Origin: Verrucomicrobiota bacterium | Lineage (GTDB): Bacteria; Verrucomicrobiota; Verrucomicrobiia; Limisphaerales; UBA8199 | DNA: 64,000 bases | Direction of reading: 5' to 3' | Assembly: GCA_012517205.1 (NCBI GenBank) | Contig: JAAYVL010000022.1 | Coordinates: 21,384-85,383 of the forward strand | Part shown: positions 1-8,010 of the stretch, in pieces | How positions within the stretch are numbered: position 1 is the first letter of the stretch | Layout of the letters: every line of letters starts with the position of its first letter | Notes under the pieces: model-generated | What the model saw: the letters and a program-made list of their open reading frames with translations, nothing else | Told to the model about the DNA's origin: nothing | Database searches by the model: none | Made by a program: the position numbers and the translations under genes

Positions 1-191
1 AACTGCCCGTCGAGGGCCACGGGCTGGTCCGGGGTGATGCTGATGGCGGCCGTGCCGATGCGCAACTCGGCGGCGCAGCAGTTCACAGTGACGGCCGCCG
101 CCAGGATCAGCATGGCGGACTTCGTGGTTTGCCCCCGGGTTGCGCCGGCGTGCGGCGCGGCGGGGTTGGAAGAATGAATCGCAGCAGTCAT
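1..191 (-). CDS. Ceramidase-like secreted protein, N-terminal fragment (runs off the left edge)
   Basis: An ATG at 189-191 on the minus strand opens a frame with no stop down to base 1. It encodes about 63 residues: a basic, proline-rich leader, a hydrophobic segment (MLILAAAVTV) ending near an Ala-rich cleavage site, then ELRIGTAAISITPDQPVALD. The motif of the type G-x-A-x-x-x-I-T-P opens the neutral/alkaline non-lysosomal ceramidase-like family, in which early residues help bind metal. The complete gene at 53682-55886 carries the same motif (AAAVDVTPTNLPV) after its signal peptide, so the two are probably paralogues. Only the N-terminus is present, so substrate and completeness cannot be judged. 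Confidence 0.6.
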   Translation of the reverse strand, partial: MTAAIHSSNPAAPHAGATRGQTTKSAMLILAAAVTVNCCAAELRIGTAAISITPDQPVALDGQ

Positions 192-211
192 ACATCGTCT
201 AATCCCGGGCC

Positions 212-1498
212 TCAATCGGCGCGGACGCGGTAGAATTGCACGTTGGCAGGGGACGGATCCACCACGGAAATATCGGCTCCCGTTCCGTTGGTGGCGCCGT
301 TCAGGTCGGACCAGTTGGCGTCCGCGAGCGAGTGCTTGTACTGAGGCTGGTAAAGGAAGCCGGCGGTGGAGGGCCAGGTAAGAGTGGGTTGGCCGGCGGG
401 CGCGGTGATCTCCACCGGGAAAGGTGCCAGGGTGTTGGTGGAGAGGCTGAAGGCCATCAGGCCGTTGTTGGACTCGAGCGCGAAGACGGCGTCCGGGCTG
501 AAGGCCACGGCGCCGGTGAGATTGCCGTTGGAATGGGTGCCCGGGAAGGGGATCGTGGCGTCCTGCTGCACGAAGCCCTTGGCCGTAAGTCGGAACAGCC
601 GGAATTCGTGCCCCATGCCGCGCACGACACCCAGGAGATTGCGGCTGGCATCGAAGTTGAGCGGGCCGCCAGGAATGTTCAGGTGGTTTTGGATGAGCGT
701 GGCGGTGCCGGCGCCGGTGTCGTAACTGAAGTATTGCAGCGGCTGATTGGTGGCCGCGCTGTTCTCCGCCTTGGCCCAAAAGGTGTTACCGGCTCCGAAT
801 GCAATGGTCACCATGGCGCTGATCCCTTGCAGGTCGGGGGCCTCGAGTTTCTGGTGCTGGAAACTGTAACCGTCCGGGGTGCTGAACCGCGCCACGACTT
901 TGCCGGCGCGCGTGCCCGCCAGCAGCTCCGTGTTGCTGCCGCTGCCGCGCACGGCCAGGCTGTCGCCGAAACGCCGGTGGTTGAGGTTCGTATCCGTATC
1001 GCTTGGATCGCCGACATACGCCACGGTCGGGGCCGCGCTCTCGCTGGCCCAGCGGTAGAGGCGGAATGGACCATTGTTGCCGGCGGGCGTATTGGTGGAA
1101 TCCACCGTCAGGTTGCAGGCGTAAATCACGCCATCCGACGCGACGCCGACGCAGTTGACCGGGAAGTTGATTTCCAGGAACAGGCCATTGGTGTCGAGCT
1201 CGCCGAGGAGCGCGCCCGTGCGGCCCTCGAGAATGTAGATCGCGGCATTGGTGGCCGGATAGCGGCTCACGGTCAGCAGATGACCGGTGGCCGGATTATA
1301 GGCGATGCTACGCTGGGTGTGGTTGGTGCTGGCCCATTCGTAGGTTGTCAGTGGCGGGATGCTCCACAAAGGCGCCAGACTAAACGATTGGGCCGCCCGC
1401 GCGCCGGGTGCGATGAGCGCCGCAAGCAAGGAAAGCGACAATACGCAGAGAACTGCCGGCTGGCGGTGGGCTTGAAGTGGGTGAGAAAATGCTTTCAT
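212..1498 (-). CDS. Secreted beta-propeller-like protein of unknown function
   Basis: A 428-residue protein. The N-terminal signal peptide has a hydrophobic core around residues 14-34 (VLCVLSLSLLAALIAPGARA) and an Ala-x-Ala cleavage region. The body has repeated stretches such as RSIAYNPATGHLLTVSR, GVASDGVIYACN and GAVAFSPDAVFALES, which resemble the blades of a six- or seven-bladed propeller. The last 65 residues (TLTWPSTAGFLYQPQYKHS... ending VQFYRVRAD) look like the fibronectin/Ig-like C-terminal domain common on secreted verrucomicrobial proteins. It lies 20 bp downstream of the ceramidase-like gene on the same strand, so co-transcription is possible. No catalytic motif is recognised. Confidence 0.72.
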   Translation of the reverse strand: MKAFSHPLQAHRQPAVLCVLSLSLLAALIAPGARAAQSFSLAPLWSIPPLTTYEWASTNHTQRSIAYNPATGHLLTVSRYPATNAAIYILEGRTGALLGELDTNGLFLEINFPVNCVGVASDGVIYACNLTVDSTNTPAGNNGPFRLYRWASESAAPTVAYVGDPSDTDTNLNHRRFGDSLAVRGSGSNTELLAGTRAGKVVARFSTPDGYSFQHQKLEAPDLQGISAMVTIAFGAGNTFWAKAENSAATNQPLQYFSYDTGAGTATLIQNHLNIPGGPLNFDASRNLLGVVRGMGHEFRLFRLTAKGFVQQDATIPFPGTHSNGNLTGAVAFSPDAVFALESNNGLMAFSLSTNTLAPFPVEITAPAGQPTLTWPSTAGFLYQPQYKHSLADANWSDLNGATNGTGADISVVDPSPANVQFYRVRAD

Positions 1499-1567
1499 GC
1501 GTAAAGCCTGCGCTCTTTGGCGAGGTGCTTCAAGCGCAAAGTCGGCGGCCGGTTGCGCAGCTCGGTG

Positions 1568-2998
1568 TTACTCCAGTACCACCCGCGCCGGGGTCGTCCC
1601 GCCACGGGTGAGGCTCAGTTCAAGCTCGCGGGTCTGGCCGCCACGCTGCACCACCACCCGGTATTTCCCGTAGAAGCCACGGAATCGGGCTTTGCCCTCC
1701 GGGTCGGTTTGGACCTGGGCGCGCGTTTTCCAGGTTTCGTTGATGAGCTGGTCGAGTGCGCGATAAGCTGCCTTGGACTGAAACTGGGCGTTCAGCAGGC
1801 CGCCCAGGGCCTCATTCTCGCCCTTTACCGCGGTTCCATCGCCCAGGTTCCACCAGGTGATGCCCGCCATCCGGGGCACGCTGAACCAGAGCCGGTAATG
1901 ATCGCGAACCACGGCGGCCTGGAGTTCTTCCCCGTCTTGCCCCGCCGACGGGAAGGTGATTTCCGTGATGTAGAGCGGCAGGCCAAAGCGTCCGGCCTCC
2001 TCGTACAAGTTCAGTAGCCCCTGCGGACTGCAATCCTTGCCCGCCAGGTATTTATCCAGCGCCTCGCGGCGCATATAGTGGTATTGAAAGCCGATCCCGC
2101 GAATCGCGGCGCCCTGGTCCAGCAGTTGCCTGATTTGGGCCAGGTATGGGTTGGTTCCGACCGGACGGAAGTTGAAGCCGGTCACCTCATTAATCATCAG
2201 GATGGTCTGGGGCGGGAACAGCGGCGCCACTTCCTGGAACGCCCAGCCGACATACTCGCGCGCCGGGCTGTAGAGCGGGTAATTGGTCGTGCAGACCAGC
2301 GACTCGTTGACCACATCCCAGATGGAAATCTTGTCCGCGTAGCGGCGGCTGATTTCACGAAACCGCTTGCGGTAGAGTTCGCGCAACTCATTTGCATCCT
2401 TGGGCAACCACGCTGGATTGTAGGCGTGCCATAACAGCGGATGGCCCTTGAGCGTAATCCCGTGCTTCGCGGCAAAGGGGAGAAAGCGATCGGGCGGCGG
2501 GCGGCGCCAGATGTCGCGCGCCGGCTCGGCATACCGCAGTTCGCCGCGCGCCGGTTCGAGGCCTTCCCAGTAGAACGGCACGGTGGCAAAATTGAACAGG
2601 CGCGCGAAGGCCGCTTCGTAGCGCTGCTCCAGGTCCTCCGGTTTCAACTGGCCCAGCACGAACGCGTTGCAGCCAAACAGGAATTCGTGGCGGGTCTGGC
2701 GCGCCTCAACCCGCGCGTCCGGCACGGGCTTGCCAGCCGCATCCACCACCTCCAGCAGGCAATCGCCTTTGCGGAATTGCTCGATGCCGCGCTCGATGCG
2801 TGCGTTAACCTCGGGATGGCTCCACGAGGTGCGATATGATTCCGGGACAGCCGCCCGGCCCCCGTCCGCCAGCACGAGCGCCAGTGCGATTATACCCTGA
2901 ACCGGGATGGGTGCTTTGGCGTTCCTTTTCCGTGGCGGGCAGGCTGGGCAGCGGCGCGCCAGCGCGTGCTCCGAAGCAAGTACAGTCTTTGGCGTCAT
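1568..2998 (-). CDS. Glycoside hydrolase family 10 (endo-1,4-beta-xylanase-like)
   Basis: A 476-residue secreted enzyme that by family should cleave beta-1,4-xylan-type chains with retention. It has a signal-like hydrophobic stretch at about residues 34-47 and an N-terminal beta domain at about 75-110. The GH10 barrel follows, with KGHPLLWH (184-191), the acid/base Glu in DVVNES (E232) and the putative nucleophile in YITEITFP (E346). The frame stays open further upstream to 3358, but that part is Arg/Pro-rich and unlike the family, so the ATG at 2996-2998 is preferred. No strong Shine-Dalgarno is seen. The family assignment is firm; the exact polysaccharide substrate is inferred. Confidence 0.88.
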   Translation of the reverse strand: MTPKTVLASEHALARRCPACPPRKRNAKAPIPVQGIIALALVLADGGRAAVPESYRTSWSHPEVNARIERGIEQFRKGDCLLEVVDAAGKPVPDARVEARQTRHEFLFGCNAFVLGQLKPEDLEQRYEAAFARLFNFATVPFYWEGLEPARGELRYAEPARDIWRRPPPDRFLPFAAKHGITLKGHPLLWHAYNPAWLPKDANELRELYRKRFREISRRYADKISIWDVVNESLVCTTNYPLYSPAREYVGWAFQEVAPLFPPQTILMINEVTGFNFRPVGTNPYLAQIRQLLDQGAAIRGIGFQYHYMRREALDKYLAGKDCSPQGLLNLYEEAGRFGLPLYITEITFPSAGQDGEELQAAVVRDHYRLWFSVPRMAGITWWNLGDGTAVKGENEALGGLLNAQFQSKAAYRALDQLINETWKTRAQVQTDPEGKARFRGFYGKYRVVVQRGGQTRELELSLTRGGTTPARVVLE

Positions 2999-3415
2999 CA
3001 AAGCTGATTCTGGAGGGACCGTCGAGCATGTCAATCTGACAAGCCCGCTGGGGCAGCATCGTGGCCGGACCGGGCGGTTCCCGGGCAGGCGCGACTGGAC
3101 CACCACGGACGGTGACAAAGCCGACGGCGCGCGGGCGTCCTCGCCCGCTTTGGGCCTGGGAACGCCCAAAACCTTCCTCTTCGCGTGGGAGTGCAAACGA
3201 TTTAAGCGGGCGGGGACGCCCGCGCGCCGGCACGATGGAAATTTGGTCACTGGCCCTGGCAGGACCACCGGATTGCGTTCCAGGGCCTTGCGCGGACGCA
3301 AGCGCGGTATCCTGCAGGGTGAAAGACTGCCAGGTTCCGAATCGGGTGAAACCGCCACGGAGGAGCTCGTCCGACCCAGGCGTTGTGGCTGGCACGCTCT
3401 TGTTCCCTCCCCAAC
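2999..3415. other. Gene-poor stretch between the GH10 gene and the small Cys/Trp-rich gene
   Basis: No convincing protein is seen on either strand. Long open frames here are Arg/Pro-rich and typical of chance frames at high GC. The one clear structure is the inverted repeat at 3126-3228. Promoters for the leftward GH10 gene and the rightward small gene should lie here, but no clear -35/-10 pair was found. Confidence 0.5.
3126..3228. repeat. REP-like inverted repeat (24-nt arms, 1 mismatch) with an inner hairpin
   Basis: Left arm 3126-3149 starts GGCGCGCGGGCGTCCTCGCC. Right arm 3205-3228 is its reverse complement in 23 of 24 positions. The 55-nt interior begins with a second small stem (TTTGGGC at 3149-3155 pairing with GCCCAAA at 3164-3170). 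The layout resembles REP/BIME-type extragenic palindromes. It could form a strong hairpin in RNA or single-stranded DNA. No other copy was noticed in the window. Confidence 0.6.
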
Positions 3416-3703
3416 ATGAACACACCCGCCGCCAAACGGGCCAGGCGGAGGAGGCGAACGCTGGCGCCGGGCATCGTGTCGGATGGCTGGTGCAGCCGCT
3501 GTGCCTTATACGGTCCCGCGGGCGAGTGCTTTGATTTTGCAGCAAAAAGTGGGCGCTGCGGCGGCTGGGTTTGGTACGTGTGGAACGGCCAGCAGTGGCG
3601 GCGACGCTGGCGGAAAGGGTTTAATCCCAAGACCGCCAAGCGGCTGGCTGGAAGAAGACAGAGGACCAACGGGTGGAGAGTGACGTGTGGGATGAAAGGC
3701 TGA
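3416..3703 (+). CDS. Small basic Cys/Trp-rich protein, possibly a truncated family member
   Basis: A 95-residue protein with a very basic N-terminus (KRARRRRR) and a compact Cys/Trp core: DGWCSRCALYGPAGEC, then SGRCGGWVWYVWNGQQW. A basic tail follows (RRRWRKGFNPKT...). The ordered Cys spacing (CxxC, then C, then C) and clustered aromatics are unlike chance reading frames. From memory, Limisphaerales genomes carry many small proteins with this WCRRCALxGPAG...WVWY pattern, usually with a longer C-terminal part; I could not check this. If that is right, this copy is shortened at its 3' end where the Crp gene begins. Function is unknown. Confidence 0.45.
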   Translation: MNTPAAKRARRRRRTLAPGIVSDGWCSRCALYGPAGECFDFAAKSGRCGGWVWYVWNGQQWRRRWRKGFNPKTAKRLAGRRQRTNGWRVTCGMKG

Positions 3704-3739
3704 AAGACGGGCGGGGTTTCAGTGTTGGGAAGCCGAGGC

Positions 3740-4459
3740 CTATTCGCCCAGGTTGCGGCGCAGTAGTTGGCGCAGTTTCAGCGGGGACAGGACGGTGAGG
3801 TTCCGGCCGGTCACGGCGACCAGGTTTTGCTGGCGGAGCTTGGCGAGCGTGCGGGAGAGGGTTTCGCTGACGGTGCCCAACTCGGCGGCGAGCATGCGCT
3901 TGGTGGTCTTCAGTTCCACCGCGACGGGCCGGTCCGATTCGGGGTCGGGGCAGCGTTTGATCAGCCAGTTGGCCAGGCGGGTTTCGACGTCTTTGAGGGT
4001 CAGGTCTTCGAGTTGCGCGATGAGCGAGCGCAGATGCTGGCTCATCGAGCCCAGCATCCGCAGCCCCAATTCGGGCTGCTGCTTGAGCAGGGACAGGAAC
4101 CCCGTCTTTTCCACCAGCAAGACCTGCGAGGATTCCAGGGCGCGCGCGTCCGCCGGGTAGCCGGACGCGGTCGCGAGGGCCGCCTCGGCAAAGGATTCGC
4201 CGTCGCGAAAGACGCGGATCACCTGTTCCTTGCCGGCGGCATTGACGCGGTGGACGTTGATGGCGCCCTTCTGCACAATATAAAACCCTTGCGCCGGGGC
4301 GCCTTCGCGAAAGAGGCAGCCGCCTTTGTTCAGCGGCTTGACGCGCGTGATGGCCGCAATGGATTTCAAGTCCGCCGTTTCCAGGCCGGCAAAGAGCTGG
4401 CAACCGCGGAGGGTGCGGACAATGGCGGCCTGTTTAAGTTCTGCGATCGAGTTGGCCAT
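3740..4459 (-). CDS. Crp/Fnr-family transcriptional regulator
   Basis: A 239-residue regulator. Residues about 15-130 form a cyclic-nucleotide-binding-type beta roll (LFAGLETADLKSIA..., LFREGAPAQGFYIVQKGAINVHR, GESFAEAALATASGYPADARAL). A connecting helix leads to a Crp-type winged helix (MLAAELGTVSETLSRTLAKLRQQNLV) at about 175-215. It lacks the N-terminal Cys cluster of FNR, so direct Fe-S oxygen sensing is unlikely. The ligand is unknown. The ATG at 4457-4459 is preferred to one 17 codons upstream because it begins just before the conserved region (MANSIAELKQA). It is transcribed away from the radical SAM gene. Confidence 0.88.
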   Translation of the reverse strand: MANSIAELKQAAIVRTLRGCQLFAGLETADLKSIAAITRVKPLNKGGCLFREGAPAQGFYIVQKGAINVHRVNAAGKEQVIRVFRDGESFAEAALATASGYPADARALESSQVLLVEKTGFLSLLKQQPELGLRMLGSMSQHLRSLIAQLEDLTLKDVETRLANWLIKRCPDPESDRPVAVELKTTKRMLAAELGTVSETLSRTLAKLRQQNLVAVTGRNLTVLSPLKLRQLLRRNLGE

Positions 4460-4668
4460 GTTGGTCTGCGCGCATTTGAACCGTTGCCGGGGCAAAAGTA
4501 AATCCCGCAAATCGCCTGCCGTAGCCGCGGCCGCCCGTGCCGGGGACTTCAGATATCAGCGAAGCTAATTACAGGATAACAAGTGGAGGGGCTGCCAATA
4601 TATGTCTATTCTTTAGCAAGCATCGTGTAGAGAGCCGCGGGCGGGGCGGCCAAGGTAGTCTGGTTATT

Positions 4669-5592
4669 GTGGAAGAAGTCATTCCAAAATCCACAACTGC
4701 GGTTGGGCCGGCGGAAAAGAAGCGGAAAGGGCCAGAGCGGCTTCCCGGCGGCCAGGAAACCGCCTTTGGCTCGCCGCGCGATTTTTTGGACAATCGTTTC
4801 GTGTATGCGGTGGTGTCCGCGCGCGCCGGCGGTTTGTCGGTCGGCATCAACCTGACGCCCGACAAGAGCTGCAATTTCCGGTGCGTCTATTGCGAAGTGC
4901 ACCGCGGAGAGGAGCGGCCGGCGGAACTGGTGGAGGTCGAGGCCATGGCCGGGGAACTGAAGAAGACGCTGGCCCTGGTGCGCAGCGGGCGGCTGCGCGA
5001 GCGGCCCCCCTACCGTGCGCTGCCGGACGACCTGCTGCAACTGCGGCACGTGGCGTTGAGCGGCGACGGCGAGCCGACGCTTTCGCCCCGGTTTGCCGAG
5101 GCGCTGCAGGCGGTCGTGCATGTGCGCGCCATGAGCGGCGCCCCGTTTTTCAAGCTGGTGCTGCTGACCAATGCGACCGGCCTGGACCTGCCGCACGTGC
5201 AGCGGGGGCTCAAGCATCTCACCAGCAGCGACGAGGTGTGGGCCAAGCTCGATGGCGGCACGCAGGACTACATCAACAAGGTCAACCGGCCGGCGGTGCC
5301 GCTGGAGAAGATTTTGTCCAACATCCTGCTGCTGGCCCGCCAGCGGCCGGTGGTTATCCAAAGCCTTTTTCCCGCCATTCACGAAGAAGAACCGCCGTCG
5401 GAGGAAATCGAGCAATATGCCCAGCGGTTGATTGAGCTGCGGCGCGCCGGTGCCCAGATTTCCCTCGTGCAGATTTATTCCGCCACGCGCCCGTCGCCCA
5501 ATTCGGAAAGCGGGCATTTGCCGCTCCGGGTGCTCTCGCGCATCGCGCAGACCGTCCGGCAAACCACCGGCCTGGCCGCCGAAGTTTTTTGA
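4669..5592 (+). CDS. Radical SAM protein (4Fe-4S, CxxxCxxC)
   Basis: The protein is about 307 residues from the GTG at 4669. The signature is KSCNFRCVYCEV, a canonical CxxxCxxC [4Fe-4S]/SAM motif. It is followed by the GGEP-type element (LSGDGEPTLS) and later LTNATGLDLP and WAKLDGGTQDYINKVNRP, as in radical SAM enzymes annotated in the wyosine-base/Fe-S-maturase-like group. The reaction is unknown. The frame is open back to an ATG at 4537, but that extension looks non-conserved, so the start is uncertain. It is a single gene between a divergent regulator and a convergent response regulator (4-bp gap to the latter). Confidence 0.82.
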   Translation: MEEVIPKSTTAVGPAEKKRKGPERLPGGQETAFGSPRDFLDNRFVYAVVSARAGGLSVGINLTPDKSCNFRCVYCEVHRGEERPAELVEVEAMAGELKKTLALVRSGRLRERPPYRALPDDLLQLRHVALSGDGEPTLSPRFAEALQAVVHVRAMSGAPFFKLVLLTNATGLDLPHVQRGLKHLTSSDEVWAKLDGGTQDYINKVNRPAVPLEKILSNILLLARQRPVVIQSLFPAIHEEEPPSEEIEQYAQRLIELRRAGAQISLVQIYSATRPSPNSESGHLPLRVLSRIAQTVRQTTGLAAEVF

Positions 5593-5595
5593 CGC

Positions 5596-6069
5596 TCAGG
5601 CCACCGGGGCGGTGAAGTCGGCCTCGTAGTCCAGCCAATACTCCTTTAGGATTCGCACCTTCTCCCGGAGGTCGGCAAAGCTGATCGGCTTGACGATGCA
5701 CGCCTGGATATCCAGCGCGTAGGCCAGTTGCGTCTCATTCGGGAGTTCGGTCGAGCTCAGCACCACCACGGGCAGCTTGGTCGGGATTTCCGGATGCTCA
5801 TGCAGCCAGCGGAGCACCTCCAGGCCGTCTTTAACGGGCATCTTCAAATCGAGCAGAAACAGCACCGGGAACGGATACGCGGCGCGGTCGGCGAACTGGC
5901 CCTGGCCCGCCAGGTAGTTAATCGCTTCCTCGCCGTTATGCACGATTTGCAAGGTGTTCAGCACCTTGTTTTCGCGAAAGGCACGGCACAGGAGCATGAC
6001 GTCGTTAGGGTCATCTTCGGCTACCAATACCGGACTACGCTTTTGCATACAATGCTTGCGCCCATCCAT
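5596..6069 (-). CDS. CheY-like response regulator (Rcp1-type single domain)
   Basis: A 157-residue stand-alone receiver domain. Acidic residues AEDDPND lie near the N-terminus. The phospho-acceptor Asp is in FLLDLKMPVKDG, with the switch Ser/Thr in VVLSSTE and the conserved Lys in CIVKPIS. The insertion between strands 2 and 3 (NYLAGQGQFADRAAYPFP) is typical of the Rcp1/phytochrome-partner group. There is no output domain, so it likely acts by protein contact. No kinase is adjacent, so its partner is orphaned in this window. The ATG at 6067-6069 has an AGG about 10 nt upstream; an internal ATG at 6048 is an alternative. Confidence 0.88.
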   Translation of the reverse strand: MDGRKHCMQKRSPVLVAEDDPNDVMLLCRAFRENKVLNTLQIVHNGEEAINYLAGQGQFADRAAYPFPVLFLLDLKMPVKDGLEVLRWLHEHPEIPTKLPVVVLSSTELPNETQLAYALDIQACIVKPISFADLREKVRILKEYWLDYEADFTAPVA

Positions 6070-6342
6070 AGCGGATTACCTGTGCGCTGGCAAGCCCGTT
6101 AAAGTTCGGGCGCGAGGCCGTTCCGGATCACCCAGCGGGGAGCCCGGCGGAAAGGGGGATGCGTGGCGCGGGGGGCGCGGGTTGCGCTGGGAGGGGAATG
6201 AAGCCCCGCCGCGCGCGGGTTTGTTCGGCGGCTTGACTTGTTCGTAGCGCCTTGAAACGATTTGAGGGTTCCTATGCAGCAAATCCGCACTACTAGAAAA
6301 CGATTGTCCGCCGGGAGGAGAACCCCGGAGGCCAGGGGCGAC

Positions 6343-6350
6343 GAAAGGAG
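6343..6350 (+). promoter_or_regulatory. Strong Shine-Dalgarno site for mtnA
   Basis: GAAAGGAG ends 9 nt before the mtnA ATG. It stands out because most genes here lack a clear site, and it fixes the mtnA start. Confidence 0.65.
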
Positions 6351-6359
6351 CCCGCTCGT

Positions 6360-7481
6360 ATGAACGTCACTGTCCATGGGCGCACCCGTCATTTCCGCAC
6401 CGTCACGTTCGATGCCGGGCGCAACGCTGTTCGGCTGATTGAGCAACGGCTGCTCCCCCACGAGTTTCGGATTGTGGCTACACGCGATTTCCGCCAGACC
6501 GCGCGGGCGATCACCGATATGGTTGTGCGCGGCGCCGGCGCGATTGGAGCCACAGCGGCGTATGGCCTGGCCCAGGGCGCGCACGCTTTTCGGGGGCGGC
6601 GCCTGGCCGACTTCCAGCGCCACATGGGCGTGGTTTCCCGCGCGCTGAAAGCCGCGCGGCCCACGGCGGTTGATCCGGCTAACGCGATTCACTATGTCAG
6701 CCAGTTCATGCGCCGGGGCCGGACGATCGCGGAACGGCAGGCCCTGGCGCTGGCGGCGGCGGAGGAGTTTGCCAGCGCGGATGTGCGGCATTGTGAAGCC
6801 ATCGGCCGGCATGGCGCCCGGCTCATACGCAGTGGAATGAACGTGCTCACCCACTGCAATGCGGGCTGGCTGGCCTTTGTGGACATTGGCAGCGCCACCG
6901 CACCCCTTTACGCGGCGCAGGCGCAGGGGCGGAAATTCCATGTCTATTGTGACGAGACGCGGCCGCGCTCGCAAGGCGCGACCCTCACGGCGTGGGAGTT
7001 GGCGCAGCAGGGCATTTCCCACCAGGTCATCGCCGACAACGCCGCCGGTCACCTGATGCAGCGGGGGAAAATTGACCTCGTCATCGTGGGCAGCGACCGC
7101 ACCCTGGGCCGCACGGGCGAAGTCGCCAACAAGATCGGCACCTACACCAAGGCGGTGCTGGCCGGGCGGCACGGCATTCCTTTCTATGTGGCCATCCCGC
7201 TTTCCACGATTGATTGGGAACTGAAGTCCGGGAGGGACATTCCGATTGAGGAGCGGCACGAGGAGGAGGTCTTGGGCGCGTGGGGCGTGCCGGCAGGCGC
7301 GGGCCGGGCACGAGCCGGGCGGCGCGCCTATGTGCGCGTGGCCAATCCCACCAGCGGGGCGCTGAATCCCGGGTTCGATGTCACTCCGGCTGAGTTGATC
7401 ACCGGCATCATCACCCCGGTGGGGATCCTGAAGCCGAGCGAGCTGTGGGCGCGACGGCGAGAACTGGGTTGGGCGGGGTGA
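6360..7481 (+). CDS. mtnA: S-methyl-5-thioribose-1-phosphate isomerase
   Basis: A 373-residue enzyme of the methionine salvage pathway that converts methylthioribose-1-phosphate to methylthioribulose-1-phosphate in the cytosol. The family signature RGAGAIGATAAYGLA is at 58-72. The catalytic Cys is in THCNAGWLA (C166) and the catalytic Asp in VGSDRTLGRTGEVANKIGTY (D246). Length matches the family. Homology to the eIF2B-like translation factors is excluded by these active-site residues. A Shine-Dalgarno at 6343-6350 supports the start. The rest of the salvage pathway is not in this window, and no SAM riboswitch was found upstream. Confidence 0.93.
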   Translation: MNVTVHGRTRHFRTVTFDAGRNAVRLIEQRLLPHEFRIVATRDFRQTARAITDMVVRGAGAIGATAAYGLAQGAHAFRGRRLADFQRHMGVVSRALKAARPTAVDPANAIHYVSQFMRRGRTIAERQALALAAAEEFASADVRHCEAIGRHGARLIRSGMNVLTHCNAGWLAFVDIGSATAPLYAAQAQGRKFHVYCDETRPRSQGATLTAWELAQQGISHQVIADNAAGHLMQRGKIDLVIVGSDRTLGRTGEVANKIGTYTKAVLAGRHGIPFYVAIPLSTIDWELKSGRDIPIEERHEEEVLGAWGVPAGAGRARAGRRAYVRVANPTSGALNPGFDVTPAELITGIITPVGILKPSELWARRRELGWAG

Positions 7482-7488
7482 GCCCGGC

Positions 7489-7956
7489 TTAGCGGGATTT
7501 CCAGAACTGCCACCAGCGCTTGCGGGCGCGCGGGTTCTTCCACTGCTCGTAGCGCCGGGTGATGACGGCGGCGATTTTCTCGTAGTTTTCCCAGGTATCC
7601 GCCACGTGCCAGAAGCTTGGCAGGCGCGCGGCCAGCGTCGTTTTGTAATCGGCGAAGTATTCGCCGCGCCGCCCGGCTTCGTCCACGTAGTAATACTGCA
7701 CGAACTGGTTGCCCTCGTCGTTCAGGTCCGTTTCCGAGAATCGTCCCGGGCAGGCGGCTTCGAAGAACTGTCGGCCAGTGATCTCGCGCCGCTGCAAGCG
7801 CGCCAGGAGCGCCGCGGAATGCTGGCGGTGAAAGTCGCTCACCAATCCGTGCTGCACGGCCCAGGCGAGGAACATGCCGATATGCGTGCCGGCGTGTCCT
7901 TTGGGCAGCGGGTCGGCATCGGTGCTGTAATCAAAGTCTGCGCGGTCGTAGGACAT
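7489..7956 (-). CDS. Hypothetical protein (DUF7832-like)
   Basis: A 155-residue soluble protein starting MSYDRADFDYSTDADPLPKGHAGTHIGMFLAWAVQHGL. This opening resembles small proteins (YDxAxYHYDGDFP...HTGMFLGW) found in many bacteria and grouped, as I recall, under DUF7832. The C-terminus is Trp/Lys-rich (KRWWQFWKSR). The ATG at 7954-7956 is chosen over one 13 codons upstream because it begins at the conserved motif. It lies about 55 bp downstream of purF on the same strand, so it may be read through from the pur operon. It converges with mtnA with a 7-bp gap. Function is unknown. Confidence 0.7.
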   Translation of the reverse strand: MSYDRADFDYSTDADPLPKGHAGTHIGMFLAWAVQHGLVSDFHRQHSAALLARLQRREITGRQFFEAACPGRFSETDLNDEGNQFVQYYYVDEAGRRGEYFADYKTTLAARLPSFWHVADTWENYEKIAAVITRRYEQWKNPRARKRWWQFWKSR

Positions 7957-8010
7957 GGCGGCTTCGATTATGGCAGGGGGCGTAGCCGGACGCAACCCGG
8001 GCCGTCCCGG

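Noticed and set aside
2999-3358. N-terminal extension of the GH10 gene
   Set aside because: The extra 120 residues are Arg/Pro-rich without family likeness and cover the inverted repeat; the ATG at 2998 fits a secreted enzyme.
3247-3669. Minus-strand 140-residue frame opposite the Cys/Trp-rich gene
   Set aside because: Low-complexity and overlapping the repeat edge; the + strand frame has the ordered Cys/Trp motifs.
6240-6359. SAM riboswitch in the mtnA leader
   Set aside because: No matching core motif; only a good Shine-Dalgarno is present.
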